Assembly (NCBI RefSeq): GCF_019219825.1
Contig: NZ_JAHUXH010000022.1
Span: forward strand, 1 to 64,000
Reading direction: 5' to 3'
Length of the DNA stretch: 64,000 nt
Source of the DNA: Streptomyces sp. TRM70350
Lineage (GTDB): Bacteria; Actinomycetota; Actinomycetes; Streptomycetales; Streptomycetaceae
The notes beneath the pieces were generated by a model. It was not told where the DNA came from. It saw only the letters and a list, made by a program, of their open reading frames with translations, and searched no databases. Positions 46,563 through 55,444 of this stretch are shown here, in pieces (within the stretch, counting starts at the first letter, position 1; each line of letters starts with the position of its first letter). The position numbers and the translations under genes are program-made.

Positions 46563-48230
46563 ATGCGCATACTCAGATCCCGCGCCGCCAGGGCGATCAC
46601 GGCCGCGTTGGCGGTTGGTCTGATCGCCACCGGCTGTGCCAGTGAGCGAGACAAGGAAGACTCGAACGGCAACAAGGACACGTTCGTGTTCGGCGCCCCG
46701 GGAGACCCCAGCTCGCTGGACCCGGCGCTCGCGAGCGACGGCGAGACCTTCCGGGTCACCCGCCAGGCCTTCGAGGCGCTGCTCGAACACGAGCCGGGCG
46801 GCAGCAAGCTCGTCGGCGGCCTCGCCGAGAGCTGGGAGAGCAACGACGCGGGCACGGTCTGGACCTTCAACCTCCGCAAGGGCGTGAAGTTCCACGACGG
46901 CGAGACGTTCAACGCCGCGGCCGTATGCGCCAACTACGACCACTGGTTCAACTGGACGGGCACCTACCAGTCCAGCGCGGTCTCCTACTACTGGCAGACC
47001 ATCATGGGCGGCTTCGCGAAGAACGAGGACCCTGAGACGCCCGAGGCGAACTACAAGTCCTGCACCGCGAAGGACGAGAACACCGCCGTCATCGAGGTCA
47101 AGAAGCCCTCCGCGAACCTGCCGGGCGGCTTCTCCCTGAACGCCTTGGCGATCCACTCGCCCAAGGCGATCAAGGAGTACGAGAAGCAGGACGCGACCGC
47201 CAAGGGCGACGCCATCACGTACCCCAAGTACAGCCAGGAGGCCGGCACGGTCGCCGGCACCGGCCCGTACAGGATCACGAAGTGGAACAAGGGCAACAAG
47301 GAAGTCGCCCTTGAGCGCTTCGACGACTACTGGGGCGAGAAGGCCAAGGTCAAGAACCTGGTCATCCGCACCATCGACACCGAGGACGGCCGCCGTCAGG
47401 CGCTCCAGGCCGGTGACATCGACGGCTACGACCTGGTCGCCCCCGCCGACGTGAAGACCCTGGAGGGCGAGGGCTTCGAGGTCCCGACCCGTGGCGTCTT
47501 CAACCTCTTCTACCTCGGTATGACCCAGGAGAAGAACCCGGCGCTGAAGAAGAAGGAGGTCCGCCAGGCGATCGCGCACGCCCTCGACCGCGAGAACCTG
47601 GTCAAGACCCAGCTGCCCGAGGGCGGCAAGGTGGCCACGCAGTTCATGCCGGACACCGTCGACGGCTACTCGGACAAGGTCAAGACGTACGCGCACGACC
47701 CGGCCAAGGCCAAGCAGCTCCTCGCGGACGCCGGGGAGAGCGGCCTGCAGATCGAGTTCTGCTACCCGACCGAGGTCACCCGCCCGTACATGCCCGCTCC
47801 GCAGGACCTGTTCGAGCTGATGAAGTCCGACCTGGAAGAGGCCGGCATCAAGGTCACCCCCAAGCCCATGAAGTGGGCCCCGGACTACCTGGACGCCACC
47901 GAGTCCGGCAGCTGCGCCCTGCACATGCTGGGCTGGACCGGTGACTTCAACGACGGCTACAACTTCATCGGCACCTGGTTCGCCGAGTACGACAAGCAGT
48001 GGGGCTTCAAGAACCAGGAGGTGTTCGACGCGGTGAACGCCGGCTCGGAGGTGGCCGACCCCGCGGAGCGCGTCGCGGCGTACAAGAAGGCCAACGAGGT
48101 CATCATGGACTACCTGCCGGGTGTCCCGATCTCCTCCTCGCCGCCCGCGATCGCCTTCGGCAAGAACGTCAACCCGCCGAAGGTCTCCCCGCTGACCCAG
48201 GAGAACTTCGCGGAAGTCTCCTTCAAGTAA
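46563..48230 (+). CDS. Oligopeptide/dipeptide ABC transporter substrate-binding lipoprotein
   Basis: 555 residues. Signal peptide and lipobox AVGLIATGC anchor it outside the membrane. It belongs to SBP family 5: the start FVFGAPGDPSSLDPALASDG and the domain signature AESWES ... WTFNLRKGVKFHDG are characteristic. It captures peptides or similar solutes for the importer encoded downstream. ATG 46563 has CCGGAG about 10 bases upstream. The last codons are partly duplicated just past the stop (CTCCTTCA-GTAAGC twice), and a hairpin separates it from the permease genes. Confidence 0.93.
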   Translation: MRILRSRAARAITAALAVGLIATGCASERDKEDSNGNKDTFVFGAPGDPSSLDPALASDGETFRVTRQAFEALLEHEPGGSKLVGGLAESWESNDAGTVWTFNLRKGVKFHDGETFNAAAVCANYDHWFNWTGTYQSSAVSYYWQTIMGGFAKNEDPETPEANYKSCTAKDENTAVIEVKKPSANLPGGFSLNALAIHSPKAIKEYEKQDATAKGDAITYPKYSQEAGTVAGTGPYRITKWNKGNKEVALERFDDYWGEKAKVKNLVIRTIDTEDGRRQALQAGDIDGYDLVAPADVKTLEGEGFEVPTRGVFNLFYLGMTQEKNPALKKKEVRQAIAHALDRENLVKTQLPEGGKVATQFMPDTVDGYSDKVKTYAHDPAKAKQLLADAGESGLQIEFCYPTEVTRPYMPAPQDLFELMKSDLEEAGIKVTPKPMKWAPDYLDATESGSCALHMLGWTGDFNDGYNFIGTWFAEYDKQWGFKNQEVFDAVNAGSEVADPAERVAAYKKANEVIMDYLPGVPISSSPPAIAFGKNVNPPKVSPLTQENFAEVSFK

Positions 48231-48274
48231 GCGGCACTCTCCTTCACGTAAGCATCAGACAGGCATGGCGCACG

Positions 48275-48310
48275 GTCCGTCCGGCTGCTGACCTCGGCGG
48301 CCGGGCGGAC
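48275..48310 (+). terminator. Hairpin between binding-protein and permease genes
   Basis: GTCCGTCCGGC (48275-48285) pairs with GCCGGGCGGAC (48300-48310), 11 bp with one G-T pair and a 14-base loop. Such structures after a binding-protein gene usually cause partial termination or protect its mRNA, giving more binding protein than permease. Confidence 0.6.
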
Positions 48311-48350
48311 CTGTTCATGAAGGCACACACGTAAGAAAGGGGCATGCGGG

Positions 48351-49355
48351 GTGCTGCGTCTCGTCGTACGAAGACTGCTCCAACTCATTCCCACCCTGCT
48401 CGGCCTGTCGGTTCTGCTGTTCCTCTGGCTCAACCGGCTGCCCGGCGGACCCGCCTCAGCGATCCTGGGGGAGAGGGCCACCGAGGCCGAAGTCGCGCGC
48501 ATCAACCGCGCGTTGGGGCTCGACCAGCCCCTGTACGTCCAGTACTGGCGCTTCCTCAAGCGGATCGCCGAACTCGACCTGGGCACCTCCGTCCAGACCG
48601 GACAGCCGGTCTGGGAGGAGTTCACGCTGCGCTTCCCCGCCACCGTCGAGTTGTCCGTCACCGCGATGCTCATCGCCGTGGCGGTCGGAGTCCCGCTCGG
48701 CTACTTCGCCGCCCGCAAGCGGGGCGGGTGGCTGGACGTCACGGCGGTCTCGGGTTCGCTCGTCGGGATCTGCGTCCCCGTCTTCTTCCTCGCCCTGATC
48801 CTCAAGGGCGTCTTCGCAGTCAACCTGGGCATCTTCCCCAGCTACGGCCGCCAGTCCACCGGTATCAACGCCACTGAGGTGACCGGCTTCGCCGTCCTGG
48901 ACGGCATCCTCACCGGGGAGTTCGACGCCTCCTGGGACGCGATCACGCACCTGGTGCTGCCGGCCGTCACACTGGCTTCCATCCCGCTCGCCGTCATCGT
49001 GCGCATGACCCGCGCCAGCGTCCTGGAGGTGCTGGGGGAGGACTACATCCGCACCGCCGAGTCCAAGGGTCTGCGGCGCCGGGTGATCCGCGAGCGGCAT
49101 GTGCTGCGCAACGCCATGCTGCCGGTGGTCACCGCCGTCGGCCTGCTCACCGGCTCGTTGCTGTCGGGAGCCGTTCTCACCGAGTCCGTGTTCTCCTTCG
49201 GCGGCATCGGCTCCTTCATCCGGACCGCGATCGACGGCCGTGACTACCCGGTGCTGGTCGGCTTCATCATGTTCATCGCGATCACATACGTCCTGATCAA
49301 CCTGTTGGTGGACGTGGCGTACAGCCTCATCGACCCGAGAGTGCGGGTGCACTGA
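48351..49355 (+). CDS. Oligopeptide ABC transporter permease (DppB/OppB type)
   Basis: 334 residues, GTG start after AGAAAGGGG. N-terminal RLVVRRLLQLIPTLLGLSVLLFLW is the usual DppB first helix. The inner-membrane-permease signature lies near EDYIRTAESKGLRRRVIRERHVLRNAMLP (EAA loop contacting the ATPase), and the C-terminal helices end DVAYSLIDPRVR. It pairs with the next gene's product to form the channel. The stop is one base before the next GTG. Confidence 0.92.
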   Translation: MLRLVVRRLLQLIPTLLGLSVLLFLWLNRLPGGPASAILGERATEAEVARINRALGLDQPLYVQYWRFLKRIAELDLGTSVQTGQPVWEEFTLRFPATVELSVTAMLIAVAVGVPLGYFAARKRGGWLDVTAVSGSLVGICVPVFFLALILKGVFAVNLGIFPSYGRQSTGINATEVTGFAVLDGILTGEFDASWDAITHLVLPAVTLASIPLAVIVRMTRASVLEVLGEDYIRTAESKGLRRRVIRERHVLRNAMLPVVTAVGLLTGSLLSGAVLTESVFSFGGIGSFIRTAIDGRDYPVLVGFIMFIAITYVLINLLVDVAYSLIDPRVRVH

Positions 49356-49356
49356 C

Positions 49357-50313
49357 GTGAGCACCACCAAGACCGAGAAGATCCAGCGCCTCGCGGAGCT
49401 CACCGCACACAACGAGTCCACGACCGGCGCGAGTCTGTGGCGGGAAGCCTTCCGCCGGCTGAAGTCCAGCAAGATGGCGATCATCGGAGCAGCCATCATC
49501 GCTGTCTTCGTGATCCTCGCCGTCATCGGCCCATGGATCGCCCCTTACAGCCCGACGGCCCAGACGTGGCGCGGGGAAGTCCTGGTGAACGCGGGCCAGT
49601 TCGTCGGACCGCGCGCCGAGAACTGGCTCGGCCTGGACCACCTGGGCCGGGACATGTTCTCCCGCATGCTGGTCGGCGCCCGGCAGACCCTGCTCGTCGG
49701 TGTCGTGTCGACCCTCATCGGGCTCACGGTGGGCTTCCTCATCGGCGGCCTCTCGGGCGCCGCGGCCACGCTGGGCGGCGCCGCCGGCAAGCGCGTCGAC
49801 TCCGTCGTCATGCGTATCACCGACATGATGCTGGCCCTGCCGTCGCTGCTGCTCGCCGTGTCCGTCGCGGCGGTCCTGGGCCAGTCCCTGACCACGGTGA
49901 TGATCGCCGTGGGTGTGGTCCAGGTGCCGATCTTCGCCCGGCTGCTGCGCGGTTCGATGCTCGCCCAGGGCGGCACCGACTATGTACTGGCCGCCCGCGC
50001 CCTGGGCGTCCGCAGGCGGCGCATCGTCCTGACCCAGATCATGCCCAACTCGCTCAGCCCGGTGATCGTGCAGGCGACGCTGTCCCTCGCCACCGCGATC
50101 ATCGAGGCGGCCGCCCTGTCCTACCTGGGTCTCGGCAATCCGGACCCGGCGGTTCCCGAGTGGGGTGTCATGCTGTCCCAGGCGCAGCGCTTCTTCGACA
50201 ACGCGCCGATGATGGCGGTCTATCCGGCGGTCGGCATCATCATCACCGCCCTCGGCTTCACCCTGCTCGGCGAGGCCATGCGGGAAGCCCTCGACCCGAA
50301 GCTGCGAGGCTGA
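49357..50313 (+). CDS. Oligopeptide ABC transporter permease (DppC/OppC type)
   Basis: 318 residues. The cytosolic N-terminus (EAFRRLKSSKMA) leads into a first helix, then a periplasmic-type loop ENWLGLDHLGRDMFSRMLVGAR, which is diagnostic for DppC. The EAA loop is DYVLAARALGVRRRRIVLTQIMPN. It is coupled to the preceding permease (one-base gap) and followed after 6 bases by the first ATPase. Confidence 0.92.
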   Translation: MSTTKTEKIQRLAELTAHNESTTGASLWREAFRRLKSSKMAIIGAAIIAVFVILAVIGPWIAPYSPTAQTWRGEVLVNAGQFVGPRAENWLGLDHLGRDMFSRMLVGARQTLLVGVVSTLIGLTVGFLIGGLSGAAATLGGAAGKRVDSVVMRITDMMLALPSLLLAVSVAAVLGQSLTTVMIAVGVVQVPIFARLLRGSMLAQGGTDYVLAARALGVRRRRIVLTQIMPNSLSPVIVQATLSLATAIIEAAALSYLGLGNPDPAVPEWGVMLSQAQRFFDNAPMMAVYPAVGIIITALGFTLLGEAMREALDPKLRG

Positions 50314-50319
50314 ACCACC

Positions 50320-51324
50320 ATGCCACTTCTCACAGTCGACGAACTGACCGTCACCTTCGGCGGACAGCACGGCCGCAAGGAGGCCCGAGCGGTCGACGGC
50401 GTCTCGTTCTCCGTCGACCAGGGCCAGGTCGTGGGGCTGGTCGGCGAATCCGGCTGCGGCAAGTCCGTCACCTCCCTGGCACTGATGGGGCTGCTGCCGC
50501 GCAAGGGCGTCCGGGTCGGCGGCCGTGCCGACTTCGACGGTTCCGACCTGCTCACCATGGACCGGGCCAAGCTGCGCGACCTGCGCGGCAGCCGCATCGC
50601 CATGATCTTCCAGGACCCGCTGTCGTCCCTGAACCCGGTCGTCCCCATCGGTATCCAGGTCACCGAGATCCTCCAGCGCCACCGCGGGCTCAAGGGCGAG
50701 GCCGCCCGCAAGGAGGCCGCCCACCTCCTGGACCGGGTCGGCATCCCCGACCCCACCCGGCGGCTCAAGGAGTACCCGCACCAGATGTCCGGCGGCATGC
50801 GCCAGCGCGCGCTGATCGCCATGGCGGTGGCCTGCGCGCCGAACCTGCTGATCGCCGACGAGCCCACCACGGCCCTCGACGTGACGATCCAGGCCCAGAT
50901 CCTGGAACTCCTCAAGGAACTGGTGGACCAGGAGGGCACTGCCCTGCTGATGATCACCCACGACCTGGGCGTCGTGGCCGGGCTCTGCGACCAGGTCAAC
51001 GTGCTCTACGCGGGCAAGGTCGTGGAATCCGCCGGTCGCCGGGAGCTGTTCGCCCACCCCACCCACCCCTACGCGCACGGACTGCTGGGCTCCATCCCGC
51101 GTCTGGACGCGCCGCGCGGCGAACCGCTGAACCCCGTGCGGGGCTCCATCAACGACCGGATCGCCTGGGCCGACGGCTGCGCCTTCGCCCCCCGCTGCGA
51201 CCGCTACGAGCTGGACTGCCTGACCGGCACTCCCGAGCTCACCGAACCCCGCACGCCCGGTCACCAGGTGCGTTGCGTCCACCCCGTAGCCGAAGCCGCC
51301 CGGGCCGAGGAGGTCCCCGCATGA
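50320..51324 (+). CDS. Oligopeptide ABC transporter ATPase (DppD/OppD type)
   Basis: 334 residues. Walker A GESGCGKS, signature MSGGMRQRALIA, Walker B LLIADEPTTALD, H-loop ITHD, and a C-terminal oligopeptide-transporter extension with the Cys cluster CAFAPRCDRYELDC that can bind an Fe-S cluster in some family members. It powers import with the next ATPase; the two genes overlap by ATGA. Confidence 0.94.
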   Translation: MPLLTVDELTVTFGGQHGRKEARAVDGVSFSVDQGQVVGLVGESGCGKSVTSLALMGLLPRKGVRVGGRADFDGSDLLTMDRAKLRDLRGSRIAMIFQDPLSSLNPVVPIGIQVTEILQRHRGLKGEAARKEAAHLLDRVGIPDPTRRLKEYPHQMSGGMRQRALIAMAVACAPNLLIADEPTTALDVTIQAQILELLKELVDQEGTALLMITHDLGVVAGLCDQVNVLYAGKVVESAGRRELFAHPTHPYAHGLLGSIPRLDAPRGEPLNPVRGSINDRIAWADGCAFAPRCDRYELDCLTGTPELTEPRTPGHQVRCVHPVAEAARAEEVPA

Positions 51325-52460
51325 GCCTGCTTGAACTGGACGGCGTGAAAGTCCACTTCCCGGTCAAGAAGGGCATCCTCTTCGACCGCACCGTCGGCCA
51401 CGTCCACGCGGTCGACGGAGTCTCGCTCAAGGTCGAGGCGGGCCAGACCTATGGCCTGGTCGGCGAGTCGGGCTGCGGCAAGACCACTCTCGGCCGGGCC
51501 GTGCTGCGCCTGGTGGACATCACCGAGGGCGAGGTCGTCCTCGACGGCACCGACCTGGCGAAGCTGCCCGCCGAGGAGATGCGGCGCTTCCGGCGCCGCC
51601 TCCAGATGGTCTTCCAGGACCCGCTGGGCTCCCTCAACCCCCGGCAGAACATCGAGTCGATCCTCACCGAGGGCATGCTCGCCCACGGCGTGGGCGGCGC
51701 CACGCAGGAGGAGCGCCGGGAGAAGATCAAGGCGATCCTGGCCAAGGTCGGTCTGCCGGCCAACGCCCTGTCGCGCTACCCGCACGAGTTCTCCGGCGGC
51801 CAGCGCCAGCGCATCGGCATCGCCCGCGCCCTGGTGCTGGAACCCGACGTGATCATCTGCGACGAGCCGGTCTCCGCGCTGGACGTGTCCATCCAGGCCC
51901 AGGTGATCAACCTGCTGGAGGAACTCCAGCAGGAACTGGGCCTGACCTACCTGGTGATCGCACACGACCTCGCCGTGGTCCGGCACATCTCCGACGTGAT
52001 CGGCGTGATGTACCTGGGCGCCCTGGTGGAGGAGGCACCGAGCGACGCCCTCTACGCCGAGCCGCGCCACCCCTACACCAGGGCCCTGATGTCGGCGGTG
52101 CCCGTGCCCGACCCGGAGGTCGAGGACCGGCGTGAGCGCATCCTGCTCACCGGCGACCTGCCCTCCCCGGCCAACCCGCCCGCCGGGTGCCGCTTCCACA
52201 CTCGCTGCCCGTGGGCGCAGGAGACCCTCTGCGCGACCGACCGGCCCGAACTCACCGATGTCGGCGGCGGACACCGGGTGGCCTGCCACTACGCCGCCGA
52301 GATCGCGGTCGGCACGCTGCGGCGGACCACCGGCGAGGTGGTACCGGCGACACGTGAGGAGATCGCGGACGGGCTCGCGTCGGAGGCGGCCGAGGACTCC
52401 GGGGAAGTGATGGTGCCGGAGCAGCCGGAGGCGGGGGACGAGGTGGGGAAGAGCCTGTAG
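51321..52460 (+). CDS. Oligopeptide ABC transporter ATPase (DppF/OppF type)
   Basis: 379 residues from ATG 51321, overlapping the previous TGA. Walker A GESGCGKTT, signature FSGGQRQRIGIA, Walker B VIICDEPVSALD, H-loop IAHD, Cys cluster CRFHTRCPWAQETLC. The C-terminal ~50 residues are acidic and variable. It is the last gene of the five-gene importer; a hairpin at 52501-52532 follows. The substrate class is predicted only as peptides or similar solutes. Confidence 0.94.
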   Translation: MSLLELDGVKVHFPVKKGILFDRTVGHVHAVDGVSLKVEAGQTYGLVGESGCGKTTLGRAVLRLVDITEGEVVLDGTDLAKLPAEEMRRFRRRLQMVFQDPLGSLNPRQNIESILTEGMLAHGVGGATQEERREKIKAILAKVGLPANALSRYPHEFSGGQRQRIGIARALVLEPDVIICDEPVSALDVSIQAQVINLLEELQQELGLTYLVIAHDLAVVRHISDVIGVMYLGALVEEAPSDALYAEPRHPYTRALMSAVPVPDPEVEDRRERILLTGDLPSPANPPAGCRFHTRCPWAQETLCATDRPELTDVGGGHRVACHYAAEIAVGTLRRTTGEVVPATREEIADGLASEAAEDSGEVMVPEQPEAGDEVGKSL

Positions 52461-52500
52461 CCGCGTAGGCGGGCCATGACTCGCAGGACACCGTCCTGCC

Positions 52501-52532
52501 CAGCCCCTGCCTTTTTTGTAAGGCGGGGGCTG
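52501..52532 (+). terminator. Terminator hairpin after the oligopeptide importer operon
   Basis: CAGCCCCTGCCTT (52501-52513) pairs with AAGGCGGGGGCTG (52520-52532), 13 bp with one G-T pair and a T-rich loop, 40 bases after the last stop. Confidence 0.75.
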
Positions 52533-52554
52533 CCGGACAGGTCAGAATGTCAGG

Positions 52555-53250
52555 GTGCTCCAGCAACTGTTCACCCCATCCGTTCAGCACACCCTCGACC
52601 TGATAGGCATCTTCGTCTTCGCGATCTCCGGCGCGCTGCTGGCCGTGCGCAAGAACTTCGACGTCTTCGGCATCGCCGTGCTCGCCGAGGCCACCGCGCT
52701 GGGCGGCGGGCTGTTCCGTGACCTGGTCATCGGCGCCGTACCGCCGGCCGCGTTCACGGACCTGGGGTACTTCCTCACCCCGCTGCTCGCCGCGCTCCTG
52801 GTCGTCTTCCTCCACCCGCACGTGGAGCGCATCCAGGCAGGCGTCAACGTCTTCGACGCGGCCGGCCTCGGCCTGTTCTGCGTCGCGGGCACCACCAAGG
52901 CGTACGAGTACGGACTCGGCCTGCACGCCTCCGCGGCCCTCGGCCTCGCCACGGCGGTCGGCGGCGGCGTGCTGCGGGACGTGCTCGCCAACGAGGTTCC
53001 GTCGCTGCTGCGCTGGGACCGCGATCTGTACGCCGTGCCCGCGATCGTCGGCGCCACGATGGTCGCCCTGTGCATCCGCTACGACGCCCTCACCCCGCTG
53101 ACCAGCACCCTCGCCGCCGCCACCGCCTTCGTGCTGCGGCTGCTGGCGATGCGCTTCCACTGGCGGGCGCCACGGGCGTGGAACCGGCGCTCGACGGTCC
53201 GCGAGGAGGCGCCGCCGCCCCGGCAGCCCGCCACAAAAGCTACCGCTTAG
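52555..53250 (+). CDS. TRIC-type cation channel family membrane protein (formerly UPF0126)
   Basis: 231 residues with seven hydrophobic segments in an internally duplicated plan. Each half carries the glycine-rich GGGLFRDLVIGAVPPAAF or GGGVLRDVLANEVPSLL motif that kinks the pore helices in prokaryotic TRIC channels. Expected to be a trimeric monovalent-cation channel in the cytoplasmic membrane. GTG 52555 directly follows the importer terminator. The C-terminal ~25 residues are a charged Pro/Arg tail. Confidence 0.88.
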   Translation: MLQQLFTPSVQHTLDLIGIFVFAISGALLAVRKNFDVFGIAVLAEATALGGGLFRDLVIGAVPPAAFTDLGYFLTPLLAALLVVFLHPHVERIQAGVNVFDAAGLGLFCVAGTTKAYEYGLGLHASAALGLATAVGGGVLRDVLANEVPSLLRWDRDLYAVPAIVGATMVALCIRYDALTPLTSTLAAATAFVLRLLAMRFHWRAPRAWNRRSTVREEAPPPRQPATKATA

Positions 53251-53275
53251 TAGTTTGTTGTTGTACGGTACCGCC

Positions 53276-54121
53276 ATGGCTCAGGCATCCCAGGCGACCA
53301 TCGGCAACAGCGAGTTCGACCGCGACACCGCCGTCACCCGGCGCTCCGAGGGCGTCTACGACATCGACCTCTCCGCGGGCTGGACCATCATCAGTGCCGT
53401 CAACGGCGGCTACCTCCTGGCCGTCCTGGGCCGCGCCCTCGCCGACGCCCTGCCGCATCCCGACCCGTTCACGATCTCCGCGCACTACCTGACCGCGTCC
53501 CAGCCCGGCCCCGCGGTCGTCCGCACCGACGTCGTCCGCACCGGCCGCACCCTCTCCACCGGCCAGGCCTCGCTCTTCCAGTACGACGACCAGGGCCGCG
53601 AGATCGAACGGATCCGTGTCCTCGCCTCCTACGGCGACCTCGACTCCCTCCCGGGCGACGTCCGTACGACCGCGCGGCCGCCCGCGATGCCGCCGATCGA
53701 CCAGTGCTTCGGCCCCGAGGACGGACCCGCCCCCGTCGACGGCAGCTCGGCGATCACCGAACGGCTGATGCTCAAGCTCGACCCGGCCACCCTGGGCTGG
53801 GCGCTGGGCTCGCCGTCCGGCAAGGGTGAGATGCGCGCGTGGTTCGGCCTCAAGGACGGCCGCGACGCCGACCCCTTCTCGCTCCTGCTCGCCGTGGACG
53901 CCCTGCCGCCCACCGCCTTCGAACTCGGCATCTCCGGCTGGGTGCCGACGGTCGAACTGACCGCGCATGTGCGCTGCCGCCCGGCGCCGGGCCCGCTGCG
54001 GGTCTCCATCACCACGCGCAACCTCGCCGGTGGGTTCCTGGAGGAGGACGCCGAGGTCTGGGACAGCGCGGACCGGCTGGTGGCGCAGTCCCGGCAACTG
54101 GCTCGGGTGCGGCTCGGGTGA
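53276..54121 (+). CDS. Acyl-CoA thioesterase family protein (double hotdog)
   Basis: 281 residues from ATG 53276. The N-terminal hotdog contains the GGYLLAVLGRAL segment and SAHYLTASQPGPA typical of TesB-like or thioesterase-like superfamily proteins. The second hotdog has AWFGLKDGRDADPFSLLLAVDALPP and ends WDSADRLVAQSRQL, a common thioesterase ending. Likely hydrolyses acyl-CoA esters; the chain preference is unknown. It converges on a TetR gene with 23 bases between stops. Confidence 0.85.
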   Translation: MAQASQATIGNSEFDRDTAVTRRSEGVYDIDLSAGWTIISAVNGGYLLAVLGRALADALPHPDPFTISAHYLTASQPGPAVVRTDVVRTGRTLSTGQASLFQYDDQGREIERIRVLASYGDLDSLPGDVRTTARPPAMPPIDQCFGPEDGPAPVDGSSAITERLMLKLDPATLGWALGSPSGKGEMRAWFGLKDGRDADPFSLLLAVDALPPTAFELGISGWVPTVELTAHVRCRPAPGPLRVSITTRNLAGGFLEEDAEVWDSADRLVAQSRQLARVRLG

Positions 54122-54144
54122 GGTGCTCCTCGCCGCGCCCGTCG

Positions 54145-54768
54145 TCAGTCCAGCCAGTGTTCGCGGCCGATGCTGATCAGCCGTAGTCGGCGGGTCGCCA
54201 GCCGGGCGGCCCGCCGTTGCTCCTCCTCGGACCCCAGTGCCTCCAGGAAGAGCGAGGCCGTGACCAGCATCTGGTCGACGTACAGCCCCGCGAGCATCAG
54301 CAGATCGTCGTCGCTCCAGCCCTCGGCCGCGTGGTCCTTGGCCAGTTCGGCCTTCACTTCCTCGGTGAACAGGGCCAGTTGGCTGCGGATGGCCTCCCGC
54401 ACCGGCTGGACCCCGCCGTGCTGCTCGCGTGCGATGAAACGGACGTGGGCGGGGTGGGCCCGCACATGGCCGCCGATCAACTCGACGGCGCGGGTGATGC
54501 GTTCGTCGCTGTCGCCGGTCGTGGACACGATCGTGCGGATGGTCGGGTGCAGGCTGCTCAACGTCTCCTCGACCAAGGCCACGCCCAGGTCCGCCGTGGA
54601 GCGGAAGTGCCGGTAGAAGGCGGTGGGGGCGACACCGACCGCACGGGTGACCTCACGCAGCCCCAGGCTGCTCAGGCTCTGCTCCTCCAGCAGCTCCAAT
54701 GCGGCGTCCAGGAGCGCCTGCCGGGTCTTCTGCTTCTGTGCCTGCCGGATGCCGACGGTGTGACTCAT
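54145..54768 (-). CDS. TetR-family transcriptional regulator
   Basis: 207 residues. N-terminal HTH: KTRQALLDAALELLEEQ ... LGLREVTRAVGVAPTAFYRHF. The C-terminal all-helical ligand domain resembles regulators of fatty-acid desaturation or lipid genes, but the ligand is not readable. ATG 54768. A 13-base dyad lies 7 bases upstream of its start and probably mediates autoregulation and control of the divergent small membrane protein genes. Confidence 0.9.
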   Translation of the reverse strand: MSHTVGIRQAQKQKTRQALLDAALELLEEQSLSSLGLREVTRAVGVAPTAFYRHFRSTADLGVALVEETLSSLHPTIRTIVSTTGDSDERITRAVELIGGHVRAHPAHVRFIAREQHGGVQPVREAIRSQLALFTEEVKAELAKDHAAEGWSDDDLLMLAGLYVDQMLVTASLFLEALGSEEEQRRAARLATRRLRLISIGREHWLD

Positions 54769-54774
54769 ACCATG

Positions 54775-54787
54775 CAGTTAACAACTG
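54775..54787. promoter_or_regulatory. Candidate TetR operator CAGTTAACAACTG
   Basis: CAGTT and AACTG are perfect inverted arms around AAC, just upstream of the TetR start. A second, wider inverted repeat (GTGAAC at 54834-54839, GTTCAC at 54856-54861) lies nearer the divergent gene. Position and symmetry support regulator binding; the sequence alone cannot confirm it. Confidence 0.45.
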
Positions 54788-54884
54788 TTCTCTGCCATGG
54801 GAAAGTCATGGGGCGCGCTAGACTGGAAAGTCAGTGAACAAATGTAACTACACACGTTCACCGAACCAGAGGGGGACTCATCCC

Positions 54885-55052
54885 ATGCTCTTCCTGGTCG
54901 CCGCGCTTCTGCTGCTCGGCGTGGTCATGGGCACCGTGGCCCACGCGCCGATCGGCTTCACCCTCGTCACCGCCGCCGTGATCGCCGCCTGGCTCGGCGT
55001 CTTCGCGCTCCGCGAGCGGCACGGCCGCAGGCGTCGGACGCCGACCCACTGA
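54885..55052 (+). CDS. Small two-helix membrane protein
   Basis: 55 residues from ATG 54885, with AGAGGGGGA about 9 bases upstream. Two hydrophobic helices (LFLVAALLLLGVVMGTVA and FTLVTAAVIAAWLGVFAL) and a basic C-terminal tail (RERHGRRRR). No recognised family. It diverges from the TetR gene and precedes a DUF4190 gene by 16 bases, so the two small membrane proteins are probably one transcript. Confidence 0.75.
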   Translation: MLFLVAALLLLGVVMGTVAHAPIGFTLVTAAVIAAWLGVFALRERHGRRRRTPTH

Positions 55053-55068
55053 CCGTCAGGAGCCCACC

Positions 55069-55335
55069 ATGCAACTGACCGCACCGGCCAAGCGCCGCAC
55101 CGGCATCCACGACACCGACGGCATGGCCGTCGCGTCCTTCGTCCTGGGCCTCCTGGGCCTGCTGGTCCTCAACATCTTCCTCGGCCCGATCGCCATCGCC
55201 CTGGCCACCATCGCCCTCTGGCGAGGCACCAACCGCCGCTTCCGCGCCTACCTGGGCCTCGGCCTGGGCGTCGCGGACCTCGTGGTCCTGGCGGCATTCA
55301 TGCAGGCGGACAACACGATTTCGTGGAGTTTCTGA
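55069..55335 (+). CDS. DUF4190 domain membrane protein
   Basis: 88 residues. After a short soluble N-terminus the DGMAVASFVLGLLG block opens a two- to three-helix DUF4190 region (IFLGPIAIALATIALWRG ... YLGLGLGVADLVVL). Function unknown. CAGGAG precedes ATG 55069, 7 bases away. Probably co-transcribed with the 55-residue membrane protein. Confidence 0.8.
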   Translation: MQLTAPAKRRTGIHDTDGMAVASFVLGLLGLLVLNIFLGPIAIALATIALWRGTNRRFRAYLGLGLGVADLVVLAAFMQADNTISWSF

Positions 55336-55444
55336 GGGCGACCACGAAGAGTCTGAGGGCGACCCGCGAAGAGATGGGGTGGGCGCCAACCCCGGCCCAC
55401 CTCGAAACCGGCCAAGGACCGCCGCGCGTAGAATCGGCGTCACC

